DNA from: Paramagnetospirillum kuznetsovii
Lineage (GTDB): Bacteria; Pseudomonadota; Alphaproteobacteria; Rhodospirillales; Magnetospirillaceae
Assembly: GCF_003284725.1 (NCBI RefSeq)
Contig: NZ_PGTO01000012.1
Span: 40,459-104,458 of the forward strand
Direction: 5' to 3'
Length of the DNA stretch: 64,000 nucleotides
In this document: positions 15,803 to 25,242 of the stretch, in pieces
How positions within the stretch are numbered: position 1 is the first letter of the stretch
Layout of the letters: each line of letters opens with the position of its first letter
The notes under the pieces: generated by a model
Seen by the model: the letters and a program-made list of their open reading frames with translations, nothing else
The model's database searches: none
What the model was told of the DNA's origin: nothing
Made by a program: the position numbers and the translations under genes

Positions 15803-16597
15803 TCACTGGGGGCGGGGCTGCTCGCGCTTCAGGGCGACCCGGCCGGCGATGGCCATGGCGACGGCGACGACCGTCACCACCAGGGTGGCCAGGGCGTTTA
15901 TTTCCGGGCTGACGCCCAGGCGGACCTTGGAAAAGATCACGATGGGCAGCGGCGTGGCGCCCGGCCCCGATACGAAAGCGGAGATCACCACGTCGTCGAT
16001 GGACAGGGTGAAGGCCAGCAGCCAGCCCGCCAACAGGGCGGGGGCGATCAGCGGCAGGGTGATGGCGAGGAAGACCTTCAGCGGCCTTGCCCCCAGGTCC
16101 ATGGCGGCCTCTTCCAGCGAGGCATCCATTTGGGACAGGCGCGAGCGCACCACCACGGTGACGAAGGATAGGCTGAAGGTGGTATGGGCGATGACGATGG
16201 TGGTGAAGGACCGCCCTGACGGCCAGCCGACCACCGCCTCCATGGCGACGAACAGCAGCAGCAGGGCAAGGCCGGTGATCACCTCCGGCATGACCAGCGG
16301 GGCGGTGACCATGCCGGTGAACAAGGTGCGGCCGAAAAAGCGGGTGAAGCGCACCAGCACCACGGCGGCCAGGGTGCCCAGCACGGTGGAGACGGTGGCG
16401 CTGGTCATGGCGACCTTGAGGCTGAGCCAGGCGGCGTCGAGCACCTTTTCGTCATGCAGCAACTCGCCGTACCACTTGGTGGAAAAGCCCCCCCAAACGG
16501 TGACCAGCCGCGACGCGTTGAACGAGAACACGATCATCACCACGATGGGGACGTAGAGGAAGGCGTAGGCGAGGATCAGGAGGCCGTAGAGAATCAT
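15803..16597 (-). CDS. potI: Putrescine-type ABC transporter permease (PotI/PotC)
   Basis: A 264-residue inner-membrane permease with about six membrane spans and the EAA loop in the form EEAAMDLGARPLKVFLAITLP (about residues 150-170). It opens with YGLLILAYAFLYVPIVV, as in PotC/PotI proteins. Its ATG overlaps the potH stop (ATGA). It is the last gene of the four-gene importer. Confidence 0.9.
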   Translation of the reverse strand: MILYGLLILAYAFLYVPIVVMIVFSFNASRLVTVWGGFSTKWYGELLHDEKVLDAAWLSLKVAMTSATVSTVLGTLAAVVLVRFTRFFGRTLFTGMVTAPLVMPEVITGLALLLLFVAMEAVVGWPSGRSFTTIVIAHTTFSLSFVTVVVRSRLSQMDASLEEAAMDLGARPLKVFLAITLPLIAPALLAGWLLAFTLSIDDVVISAFVSGPGATPLPIVIFSKVRLGVSPEINALATLVVTVVAVAMAIAGRVALKREQPRPQ

Positions 16598-17499
16598 TTC
16601 CCGGCCTCCTCCGCCTTGGTCCTGGCGTTCTGAATGATCATGATGGGGGCGACGAGGAGCACCAGCATGGCGATGGCGACGGCGGACGCCACCGGCCAGT
16701 CGCGATTGTCGAAGAATTCGGCCCACAGAACCTTGCCGATCATCAGGGTGTCGGGGCCGCCCAGCAAATCGGGGATGACGAACTCGCCCACCGCCGGGAT
16801 GAACACCAGCAGCGATCCGGCGACGATGCCCGGCATGGACAGCGGCAGGGTCACCGCCACGAAGGCCTTGAACGGCCTGCAGCCCAGGTCGGCGGCGGCT
16901 TCCAGCAGGGTCAGGTCCATCTTTTCCAGATTGGCGTAAAGCGGCAGCACCATGAAGGGCAGGTAGGAATAGGTCATGCCGATGATGACGGCCAGATCGG
17001 TCTGAAGGATCTGCAAAGGCTCGGAAATCACCCCCAGCCACAGCAGCAGGGCGTTGAGCATGCCTTCGCTCTTCAATATGCCGATCCAGGCATAGACCCG
17101 GATCAGGAACGAGGTCCAGAACGGCAGCGCCACCAGCAGCAGCAACGACTGGCGCCACGCGGTCGGCGCCCGGGCGATGGCATAGGCGGCGGGATAGCCG
17201 ATCAGCAGGCAGCCCAGTGTGGCTATCCCCGCGATGCGGATGGAATTGAGATAGGCGAAGGCGTAAAGCTCGTCGCCGAACAGGGTGGCGTAATTGCCCA
17301 GGGTGAGGTGAAAGGCCAAGGCGCCGGTCTCGTCCCAATCCCACAGCGGCAGATAGGGCGGCGCCCCGGCCGAGGGCTCCGACAGGCTGATTTTCAGGAC
17401 GATCAGGAAGGGGACCAGGAAGAACAGCGCCAGCCACGCATAGGGCGGCAATCCCACCAGGAAACGGCCGAGACGCCCTGTTCCCAGCCGGTCCATCAT
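16594..17499 (-). CDS. potH: Putrescine-type ABC transporter permease (PotH/PotB)
   Basis: A 301-residue permease with six predicted spans. It has the EAA loop LLEAAADLGCRPFKAFVAV near residue 200 and the PotH-like long N-terminal periplasmic stretch. It overlaps potG and potI by ATGA. Two ATGs in tandem (17499 and 17496) could both serve as start. Confidence 0.9.
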   Translation of the reverse strand: MMDRLGTGRLGRFLVGLPPYAWLALFFLVPFLIVLKISLSEPSAGAPPYLPLWDWDETGALAFHLTLGNYATLFGDELYAFAYLNSIRIAGIATLGCLLIGYPAAYAIARAPTAWRQSLLLLVALPFWTSFLIRVYAWIGILKSEGMLNALLLWLGVISEPLQILQTDLAVIIGMTYSYLPFMVLPLYANLEKMDLTLLEAAADLGCRPFKAFVAVTLPLSMPGIVAGSLLVFIPAVGEFVIPDLLGGPDTLMIGKVLWAEFFDNRDWPVASAVAIAMLVLLVAPIMIIQNARTKAEEAGK

Positions 17500-18626
17500 T
17501 TTGTCAGCACCAAAGCATTAGCAGGATGCCAGGACAGATAGACCGGATCCTCCCAGGTCAGCTTGCGTTCGTCGGTGTGGCGCAGATTGGTCTGCAAGGC
17601 CTCGATGCGATGGCCGGACTCCAGCCGCACATGGAAGATGGAAACGTCGCCCAGATAGGCGATATCCGCCACCACGCCCTGGGCCCAGTTCAGACCCTCG
17701 GCCGGCTTGTCGCGGGAGATGGCGACCTTTTCCGGCCGTACCATGACGGTGACCGGCGTTCCCTCCGGCAACATGTCATTGTGGGCGATGATCAGGTCAT
17801 GGGCCAGTTCCGGGCAATTGACCACCACCTGATCCGTGCCGCTCTGGCGCACCGAGGCCTCGAACATATTGGCGGCGCCGATGAAGTCGGCGACAAAGCG
17901 GCTTTCGGGGTATTCGTAGATATCGACCGGCGTGCCCACCTGGGCGATGCGCCCGGAATTCATGACGCCGATGCGCGACGACATGGTCATGGCCTCTTCC
18001 TGGTCGTGGGTGACCATGACGAAGGTGACGCCGACCCGGTCCTGGATATTGACCAGTTCCAACTGGGTCGCCTCGCGCAGCTTCTTGTCGAGCGCCCCCA
18101 AGGGCTCGTCCAGCAGCAGCACCTTGGGCTCCTTGGCGAGCGCGCGGGCGAGGGCGACGCGCTGGCGTTGGCCACCCGACAGTTGATGCGGCTTGCGGGT
18201 GGCGAACTTGCCCATCTGGACCAGATCCAGCACCGCCTTGGTGCGATCCGTGATGACCGGCTGGGGCAATCTGTCCTGCTTCAGGCCGAAGGCGATATTG
18301 GCCTCCACCGTCATATGGGGAAACAGGGCGTAGGATTGGAACATCATGTTGACGGGCCGCTCATAGGGCGGCACCGCGCTCATGTCGACGCCGTCGATGA
18401 AGATGCGGCCCTCGGTGGGCGTCTCGAACCCGGCCAGCATGCGCAGCAGCGTCGTCTTGCCGCAGCCCGAGGCGCCCAGCAGGGAAAAGAACTCGCCCTT
18501 GTGGATGGCGAGGTCGACCTGATCGACGGCGACGAAATCGCCGAACCGCTTCGAGACGCCCTCGAAGCGGATCAGCGGCTTGGCGCCTGGATCATTCCAG
18601 GGGGCGGCGGTGGTCTGGCTTGCCAT
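17496..18626 (-). CDS. potG: Putrescine/spermidine-type ABC transporter ATP-binding protein
   Basis: A 376-residue ATPase of the spermidine/putrescine family. Walker A is GASGCGKTTLLRML, the signature LSGGQRQRVALARALA, and Walker B VLLLDEPLGALD. The C-terminal ~130 residues form the TOBE (OB-fold) regulatory domain typical of PotA/PotG. Neighbours overlap by 1-4 bp on both sides, so the four pot genes form one operon. Confidence 0.93.
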   Translation of the reverse strand: MASQTTAAPWNDPGAKPLIRFEGVSKRFGDFVAVDQVDLAIHKGEFFSLLGASGCGKTTLLRMLAGFETPTEGRIFIDGVDMSAVPPYERPVNMMFQSYALFPHMTVEANIAFGLKQDRLPQPVITDRTKAVLDLVQMGKFATRKPHQLSGGQRQRVALARALAKEPKVLLLDEPLGALDKKLREATQLELVNIQDRVGVTFVMVTHDQEEAMTMSSRIGVMNSGRIAQVGTPVDIYEYPESRFVADFIGAANMFEASVRQSGTDQVVVNCPELAHDLIIAHNDMLPEGTPVTVMVRPEKVAISRDKPAEGLNWAQGVVADIAYLGDVSIFHVRLESGHRIEALQTNLRHTDERKLTWEDPVYLSWHPANALVLTK

Positions 18627-19714
18627 TACTTGCCGGTCTTCACGCTGGTCCAGATGCGGGTGCGTTCGCGTTCCTTGGCGAGATCGGCTGGCGGCACCTG
18701 GAACTCCTTGGCCAGCACGTCGGCGGGCGGATAGATCACCGGATCGGCCAGGATCTCCTTCTTGACCACGGATTTCGACGCGGCGACCGCATTGGCGTAG
18801 CCGGTGGTGTTGGTGATGTCGCCCATGATGTCCGGCTTCAGCAGGAAGTCGATGAAGGCGTGGGCGTTGTCGGGATGGGGCGCATCCTTGGGGATGGCGG
18901 CGGCGTCGATATTGACCACGGCGCCTTCCTTGGGGATGAAGATGCCGATCTTGACGCCCTTGCCCGCCTCGTTGGCGCGGTTGCGGGCTTGGACCAGATC
19001 GCCCACATAGCCGTGCGCCATGCAGGTGTCGCCGTTGGCGATGTCGTTGATGTATTTGGACGAGTGGAAGTATTTCAGCGACGGCCGGATGGCGGTCACG
19101 GCGGCGGCGGCGGCTTTCAGGTCGGCGGTCTCGAGGCTGGACCCGGTCTTGCCGAGATGGAGCAAAGCGGCGGGGAACACCTCGGTGGGGGTGTCCAGCA
19201 CGCTGACGCCGCAGCCCTTCAGCTTGGCGACCTGGGCCGGGTCGAACAGCACCGACCAGCTGTCCATGGCCATGCCCGGCGCCGCCTTGGCCACCTTGTC
19301 CATGTTGTAGCCGATGCCGGTGGCGGAAATCTGATAGGGCACCGCATAGAGATTGCCGGGATCGGCGACGCTGGCCATGGTCTTCATGACCTGAGGGTCG
19401 AGACCGGCGTAATTCTTCAGCTTGGCGCGGTCCAGCTTCTGATAGATACCGGCCTTGATCTGGCTTGCCAGGAAGGGCGAGGCCGAGGGGAAGACCACGT
19501 CATAGCCGGACTTGCCCGCCTGCAGCTTGGCCGACAGGATCTCGTTGCCGTCATAGACGTCGTAATTGACCTTGATGCCGGTGGCCTTGGTGAATTTCTC
19601 CAAGGTGTCCGGCGCCACATAGTCCGACCAGTTGTAGACGTTGACGACCTTTTCCTCTTCGGCCCAGGCCGAGGTGGACAACAGAACCAGTCCCATGATC
19701 ACGGCGATACGCAT
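18626..19714 (-). CDS. potF: Putrescine-type periplasmic binding protein
   Basis: A 362-residue binding protein with an N-terminal signal peptide (cleavage near SAWAEE) and the polyamine-family opening VVNVYNWSDYVAPDTLEKF. YDVYDGNEILSAKLQAGKSG follows, and a conserved Trp/Asp-rich pocket is expected from the family. ATG 19714 (or GTG 19717) follows a gggggg-rich ribosome site. It is first in potFGHI. Putrescine is the likeliest ligand but other polyamines are possible. Its upstream region is shared with the divergent MarR gene. Confidence 0.9.
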   Translation of the reverse strand: MRIAVIMGLVLLSTSAWAEEEKVVNVYNWSDYVAPDTLEKFTKATGIKVNYDVYDGNEILSAKLQAGKSGYDVVFPSASPFLASQIKAGIYQKLDRAKLKNYAGLDPQVMKTMASVADPGNLYAVPYQISATGIGYNMDKVAKAAPGMAMDSWSVLFDPAQVAKLKGCGVSVLDTPTEVFPAALLHLGKTGSSLETADLKAAAAAVTAIRPSLKYFHSSKYINDIANGDTCMAHGYVGDLVQARNRANEAGKGVKIGIFIPKEGAVVNIDAAAIPKDAPHPDNAHAFIDFLLKPDIMGDITNTTGYANAVAASKSVVKKEILADPVIYPPADVLAKEFQVPPADLAKERERTRIWTSVKTGK

Positions 19715-19801
19715 CACAGCCCCCCTGTATGGCTGAAACGTGGCGGTCCCGATATTTCGGACCCTGCCCGCGACTTGTCAACCGTGATCCTGTCGCGACT
19801 G

Positions 19802-19822
19802 ATTGTTTGCTAGGTAAACAAT
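19802..19822. promoter_or_regulatory. Inverted repeat attgttt...aaacaat between potF and marR (likely MarR site 1)
   Basis: Arms attgttt and aaacaat flank a 7-bp centre. The right half, with variation, recurs at 19838-19855 (gttgacctggtaaacaat), giving two sites about 33 bp apart upstream of the MarR gene. MarR proteins typically bind such palindromes in their own promoters. Confidence 0.5.
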
Positions 19823-19837
19823 CTTGTTGCTAAATTC

Positions 19838-19855
19838 GTTGACCTGGTAAACAAT
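19838..19855. promoter_or_regulatory. Second copy of the repeat, MarR site 2
   Basis: gttgacctggtaaacaat shares 15 of 18 positions with the first site (gtttgctaggtaaacaat) in the same orientation. It lies 25 bp before the MarR ATG, so binding here would repress marR and the hcr genes. Confidence 0.45.
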
Positions 19856-19880
19856 CCTCTTCGAAGAGTGAGGGAATGCC

Positions 19881-20351
19881 ATGCGCGCCAGCCACGCCAA
19901 GACCGTCAGCGATGCCGCCGAGCCGGAGATTTCACACGGCGTCATGGTCGATGAACTGGGCTTTCATCTGCGCCGGGCTCAGGTGGCGGCGTTCAAGCAA
20001 TTCGCCCAGACGGTGACCCAGGCCGAGGACATCACCCCCGGCCTTTACGGCATGCTGCAAGTGATCGCCAACAATCCCGGCCTGACCCAGAGCGCCCTGG
20101 CCGAGGCCATGGAGGTGGACCGCTCCTCCATCGTCAAGGTGGTCAACCAGTTGGAGGATAAGGGCCTGATCATTCGGGCCGCCGTTCCCAACGACAGACG
20201 CAGTTACTCACTGCGCATGACGGCGCAAGGCAAGCTCTCCCTCGCTCGTATCGAGGACGCGGTGATGCGCCAGGACCGTGATTTTTCCGCTGCTCTCACC
20301 GAGACCGAGCGGGGCGTGCTGATCGGGCTGCTGAAGCGGCTCGGTAAATAA
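19881..20351 (+). CDS. MarR-family transcriptional regulator (upstream of hcr genes)
   Basis: A 156-residue winged-helix regulator. The MarR core is visible: LTQSALAEAMEVDRSSIVKVV (helix-turn-helix, about residues 73-93), then VNQLEDKGLIIRA and the wing PNDRRSYSLRMTAQG. The 24-bp gap to hcrC suggests co-transcription. MarR proteins often answer to aromatic ligands or their CoA esters (BadR, for benzoate, is an example in Rhodopseudomonas), so 4-hydroxybenzoyl-CoA or 4-hydroxybenzoate is a reasonable inducer guess. Two repeat sites sit just upstream. Confidence 0.88.
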   Translation: MRASHAKTVSDAAEPEISHGVMVDELGFHLRRAQVAAFKQFAQTVTQAEDITPGLYGMLQVIANNPGLTQSALAEAMEVDRSSIVKVVNQLEDKGLIIRAAVPNDRRSYSLRMTAQGKLSLARIEDAVMRQDRDFSAALTETERGVLIGLLKRLGK

Positions 20352-20375
20352 GATCGAAAGACTGGGAGGAAGACC

Positions 20376-20854
<479 letters not shown>

Positions 20855-20858
<4 letters not shown>

Positions 20859-23164
20859 GCGTCAAGATCCCCAAGAATGGCACGGTCGGCGCCCGCACCC
20901 CCCTGGTGGACGGCGTCGAGAAGGTGACCGGCAAGGCCAAGTATACCGCCGATATCGCGGCGGTCGGCGCGCTGGTCGGACGTATTCTCAGAAGCCCGGT
21001 GGCCCATGCGCGGATCGTTTCCATCGACACCTCGGCGGCGGAAGCCTTGGATGGCGTCGTCTGCGTCTGCACTGGGGCCGAGACGCCGGTGCCGTTCGGC
21101 GTGCTGCCCATCGCCGAGAACGAATATCCGCTGGCTCGCGACAAGGTGCGCTATCGCGGCGATCCCGTGGCCGCCGTCGCGGCGGTGGATGAACTGACCG
21201 CCGAGAAGGCCCTGGGCCTGATCAAGGTGGAATACGAGGCGCTGCCCGCCTACATGACCGCCAAGGCGGCCATGAAGCCCGGCGCCGTCGCCATCCACGA
21301 CGACAAGCCCAACAACATCCTGCGCGAGGTCCATGCCGAATTCGGCGATGTGGAAGCGGGTTTCGCCGAGGCGGAGATGACCCGCGAGAAGGTCTTCACC
21401 TTCGCCGAGGTCAACCACGTCCATATGGAGCTGAACGCCACCCTGGCCGAATACGACCCGGTCCGCGACTGGCTGACGCTGAACACCACCACCCAGGTGC
21501 CGTACTACGTCCATCTCAAGGTGGCGGCCTGCCTGCAGATGGATTCGGCCCGTATCCGGGTGATCAAGCCCTTCCTGGGCGGCGGCTTCGGGGCGCGCAC
21601 CGAATGCCTGCATTTCGAGATCATCGCCGGTCTGCTGGCCCGCAAGGCGCGGGGCACGGTGCGGCTGATCCAGACCCGCGAGGAGACCTTCATCGCCCAT
21701 CGCGGCCGTCCGTGGACGGAAGTGAAGATGAAGATCGGCCTGAAGAAAGACGGCAAGATTACCGCACTGGCTTTGGAAGCCACCCAGGCGGGCGGCGCCT
21801 ATGCCGGTTACGGCATCATCACCATCCTCTATACCGGCGCGTTGATGCACGGGCTCTACCATATCCCGGCCATCAAGCACGACGCCTGGCGCGTCTATAC
21901 CAACACGCCGCCCTGTGGCGCCATGCGCGGCCACGGCACGGTGGACACCCGCGCCGCCTTCGAGGCGCTGCTGTCCGAGATGGCGGATGAACTTGGTATC
22001 GACACACTGAAAATACGTCAAATCAATCTATTGCCGGAAATTCCTTATGTAACGGCTTATGCCCAGCGGGTCATGAGCTATGGCCTGCCCGAGTGTCTGG
22101 AGAAGGTCAAGGCGGCGTCCGGCTGGGACCAGCGGCGGGGCAAGATGCCCAAGGGCCGAGGCCTCGGCATCGCCTGCTCCCACTTCGTCTCGGGCACCTC
22201 GACCCCCAAGCATTGGACCGGCGAGCCCCATGCCACCGTCAATCTGAAGCTGGATTTCGACGGCGGCATCACGCTGTTGACCGGCGCCGCCGATATCGGC
22301 CAGGGCTCCAACACCATGGCGACCCAGGTGGCGGCGGAAGTGCTCGGGGTGCGGTTGGATCGCATCCGGGTGATCTCCGCCGACAGCGCGCTGACGCCCA
22401 AGGACAACGGCAGTTATTCGTCGCGCGTCACCTTCATGGTGGGCAACGCCTCGCTGGATGCCGCCGAGGCCTTGAAGGGCATCCTGGTCAAGGCGGCGGC
22501 CAAGAAGCTGGACGCCCGCGAGGAGGATATCGAGGTCATCGACGAGGTCTTCATGGTCGCGGGCAGCCAAGACCCCGGCCTGACTTTCCAGGAGGTGGTG
22601 AAAGCCGCCCTGATCGACACCGGCACCATCACGGTGAAGGGCACCTTCACCTGTCCGGTGGAGTATCAGGGCGACAAGAAGATCCGGGGCAGCGCCATCG
22701 GCGCCACCATGGGCTTCTGCTACGCGGCCCAGGTGGTGGAGGCCTCGGTGGACGAGATCACCGGCAAGGTCACCGCCCATAAGGTCTGGGTGGCCGTCGA
22801 CGTGGGCAAGGCCTTGAACCCGCTTGCCGTCGAGGGCCAGACCCAGGGCGGCGTCTGGATGGGCATGGGCCAGGCCCTGTCGGAGGAGACCCGCTATGAC
22901 GACGGCCGCATGATGCACGGCAATATCCTGGATTACCGGATGCCGACCATGGCGGAAAGCCCCGATATCGAGGTCATCATCGTCGAAAGCATCGATCCCA
23001 ACGGGCCGTTCGGCGCCAAGGAGGCCTCGGAAGGCATGCTGGCCGGTTTCCTGCCCGCCGTGCTGGAAGCGGTCCATGAAGCGGTCGGCGTGCGCGCCAC
23101 CAAATTCCCCTTGAGCCCGGAAACCATCACCGAACTGCTGGACGCCAGGGAGGCCGCAGAATGA
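20855..23164 (+). CDS. hcrA: 4-hydroxybenzoyl-CoA reductase alpha subunit (molybdenum)
   Basis: A 769-residue molybdopterin subunit, the same length as Thauera HcrA. It carries GKAKYTADI and [12 protein letters not shown] in the N-terminal half, and the cofactor-binding stretches [48 protein letters not shown] and [11 protein letters not shown], the last with the family's catalytic Glu. Start 20855 (ATGA overlap) is chosen over an earlier in-frame codon inside hcrC. It forms the (alpha-beta-gamma)2 complex with HcrB and HcrC. Confidence 0.93.
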
Positions 23165-24132
23165 ATATCCTTCCCGACTTCAAGACACTGCGCCCCGCCA
23201 CCCTGGCCGAGGCCGTCAGCGCCCTTTCCGCCGAAGGCTCCACCGCATTGGGCGGCGGCACCGATCTGCTGCCCAATCTGCGCCGTGGCCTGGGGCAACC
23301 CAATACGCTGGTGGACCTGACCGGCATCGGCAATCTGGGCGGAATTTCCGTCCTCGCCGATGGCAGCTTGCGCCTGGGCGCCGGTACCACCCTGGAAGCC
23401 ATCGCCGAAAGCGCGGCGGTCAGGGCGGGCTGGCCGGTGGTGGCGCAAGCGGCCGAACTGGTGGCCGGTCCCACCCATCGCGCCGCCGCCACCCTGGGCG
23501 GCAATCTGTGCCAGGACACCCGCTGCGTCTTTTATAACCAAAGCGAATGGTGGCGGTCCGGCAACGGCTATTGCCTCAAATACGAGGGCGACAAGTGCCA
23601 TGTGGTGGTGAAATCCGACCGCTGCTACGCCACCTATCACGGCGATGTCGCTCCGGCGCTGATGGTGCTGGAGGCCGAGGCCGAGATCGTCGGCCCCAAT
23701 GGCAAGCGCATGGCTCCCATGGCTTCCCTGTTCAAGGAGGATGGCGCCGAGCATCTGGCCTTGGCCCAGGGCGAGGTGCTGGCTGCCGTGATCGTCCCGG
23801 CCACCGACTGGATCGCCGCTTACGTCAAGGTGCGGGTCCGCGACGCCATCGACTTTCCGCTGGCCGGTATCGCTGGCGCCTTGAAGCGGGACGGGGCCAA
23901 GGTCGCCGGTCTGCGCCTCGCCATCACCGGCACCAATTCGGCGCCGCTGATGGTTGATACCGCCGCGTTGTTGGGCGGTGCCTGGGACGCGGCGGCGGCC
24001 GAGACCCTGGTCCAATCGGTGCGCAAGACCTCCAACGTGCTCAAGACCACCATCACCGGCGTCAAGTATCGCCGCCGGGTGTTGCTGGCCATGGCGCGCA
24101 AGGTGGTCGACGACCTCTGGAACGGGAACTAA
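23161..24132 (+). CDS. hcrB: 4-hydroxybenzoyl-CoA reductase beta subunit (FAD, extra 4Fe-4S)
   Basis: A 323-residue FAD subunit with the FAD motifs [14 protein letters not shown] (about 29-42) and [17 protein letters not shown]. The diagnostic insertion of 4-hydroxybenzoyl-CoA reductases is present: Cys at 122, 138, 146 and 155, which in the Thauera enzyme bind an additional 4Fe-4S cluster absent from ordinary xanthine dehydrogenases. This is the strongest argument against a generic xanthine or CO dehydrogenase. It overlaps hcrA by ATGA. Confidence 0.93.
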   Translation: MNILPDFKTLRPATLAEAVSALSAEGSTALGGGTDLLPNLRRGLGQPNTLVDLTGIGNLGGISVLADGSLRLGAGTTLEAIAESAAVRAGWPVVAQAAELVAGPTHRAAATLGGNLCQDTRCVFYNQSEWWRSGNGYCLKYEGDKCHVVVKSDRCYATYHGDVAPALMVLEAEAEIVGPNGKRMAPMASLFKEDGAEHLALAQGEVLAAVIVPATDWIAAYVKVRVRDAIDFPLAGIAGALKRDGAKVAGLRLAITGTNSAPLMVDTAALLGGAWDAAAAETLVQSVRKTSNVLKTTITGVKYRRRVLLAMARKVVDDLWNGN

Positions 24133-24136
24133 GGCC

Positions 24137-25138
24137 ATGTGCGTCGACGCCATCCGCTGCGATCCGGCCGACATGGCCGCCGATGACGGCGAGGTGCTGG
24201 AAACGGCGCTGCGCTGGATGGAGGCGGGCAAGCCGGTCCGGCTGGCGGTGGTGCTGGAAACCTGGGGCTCGGCGCCGCGCTCGCGGGGTTCGTATATGGC
24301 GGTGGCAGGGGATGGAGCCTTCGCCGGTTCCGTCTCCGGCGGCTGCGTCGAGGCGGCGGTGATTTCCGAGGCCCGGGAATTGGAGGCGGGGGAGGCTCCC
24401 CGCATCCTGTCCTTCGGAGTCGAGGACGAAACCGCCTGGCATGTGGGACTGCCCTGCGGCGGCAATATCCGGGTGGCGGTGTTCATCCCCGAGAAAGCGC
24501 TGCTGGAGCGGATCACCGCTTGTCATGCCCAGCGGATTCCCACCGCCTTGGCGCTGGACCTCACCAACGGGGCGCAGAGTCTGGCCGAGGGCGACGCCGC
24601 CATGGACGCCCTGCCCAAGGATGAAGAAGACCGCTTCATCCGGGTTCACGAAGCCCCCTGGACCATGATCATCGCGGGCGCGGTGCATATCAGCCAGGTG
24701 TTGGCGGGCATGGCGCGGGCGGCCGGGTTCGCGGTGACGGTTCTCGACCCCAGGACCGCCTTTGCCCAATCGGAACGCTTTCCCGGTGTTTCGCTGGTTT
24801 GCGGTGAACCCGACGAGGTGCTGGCCGAGATGACGCTGGACCGCCGCACCGCATTGGTCAGCCTGACCCATGTGCCGCGCCTGGATGACGCCGCCCTGAA
24901 GATGGCGCTGGCCTCGGAAGCGTTCTACGTAGGGGCGCTGGGCAGTACCCGGACCCACGCCAAGCGTCGCCAGCGTCTGGGAAGTGCCGGGATCGACGAC
25001 GAGGTTTTGGACCGCATCTGCGCGCCCGTGGGACTGGATATCGGGGCCAAGACCCCGGCCGAGATCGCGGTCTCCATCCTGGCCGAAATCATCGCGGCGC
25101 GCCGGGGAAAGCCGTTTGGGCGGGCTACCCGCAATTAA
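24137..25138 (+). CDS. XdhC/CoxI-family maturation factor for the molybdenum hydroxylase
   Basis: A 333-residue protein of the XdhC/CoxI family. The N-terminal XdhC_CoxI domain contains LETWGSAPRSRGSYMAV and SGGCVEAAV; the C-terminal Rossmann domain has IIAGAVHISQVLA, VTVLDPRTAF and YVGALGSTRTHAKR. Family members insert the sulfurated Mo cofactor into their partner enzyme. It lies 4 bp after hcrB, so it most likely serves 4-hydroxybenzoyl-CoA reductase. Confidence 0.88.
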   Translation: MCVDAIRCDPADMAADDGEVLETALRWMEAGKPVRLAVVLETWGSAPRSRGSYMAVAGDGAFAGSVSGGCVEAAVISEARELEAGEAPRILSFGVEDETAWHVGLPCGGNIRVAVFIPEKALLERITACHAQRIPTALALDLTNGAQSLAEGDAAMDALPKDEEDRFIRVHEAPWTMIIAGAVHISQVLAGMARAAGFAVTVLDPRTAFAQSERFPGVSLVCGEPDEVLAEMTLDRRTALVSLTHVPRLDDAALKMALASEAFYVGALGSTRTHAKRRQRLGSAGIDDEVLDRICAPVGLDIGAKTPAEIAVSILAEIIAARRGKPFGRATRN

Positions 25139-25168
25139 GTCCGGTCTGCCCCTCGCTGCATGACGGCC

Positions 25169-25182
25169 TTGACCGGCCTCAA
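25169..25182. promoter_or_regulatory. FNR/NNR-like box upstream of nnrS
   Basis: TTGAC-CGGC-CTCAA matches 8 of 10 defined positions of the FNR/NNR consensus TTGAT-N4-ATCAA and lies about 60 bp before the nnrS ATG. NnrS genes are commonly under NO-responsive FNR-family control, which makes the match more credible. Confidence 0.5.
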
Positions 25183-25242
25183 TGCGAGGCTTTCCCCATT
25201 GGGACCAATCTCCGGCGTCACCTCATCAGGTTAGGGCGTCCC

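Noticed and set aside
15803..17437. A long minus-strand frame (544 residues) spanning both pot permease genes
   Set aside because: The first half is the wrong frame of potH; the true genes are potH (16594-17499) and potI (15803-16597), with an ATGA overlap.
19751..19781. Possible -35/-10 for potF (TTGACA with GAAATA)
   Set aside because: The -35 is perfect but the -10 has a poor match at every reasonable spacing, so it was not listed as a promoter.
19839..19852. TTGACCTGGTAAAC read as an FNR box
   Set aside because: The second half does not match ATCAA and the sequence is better explained as the second copy of the MarR-type repeat.
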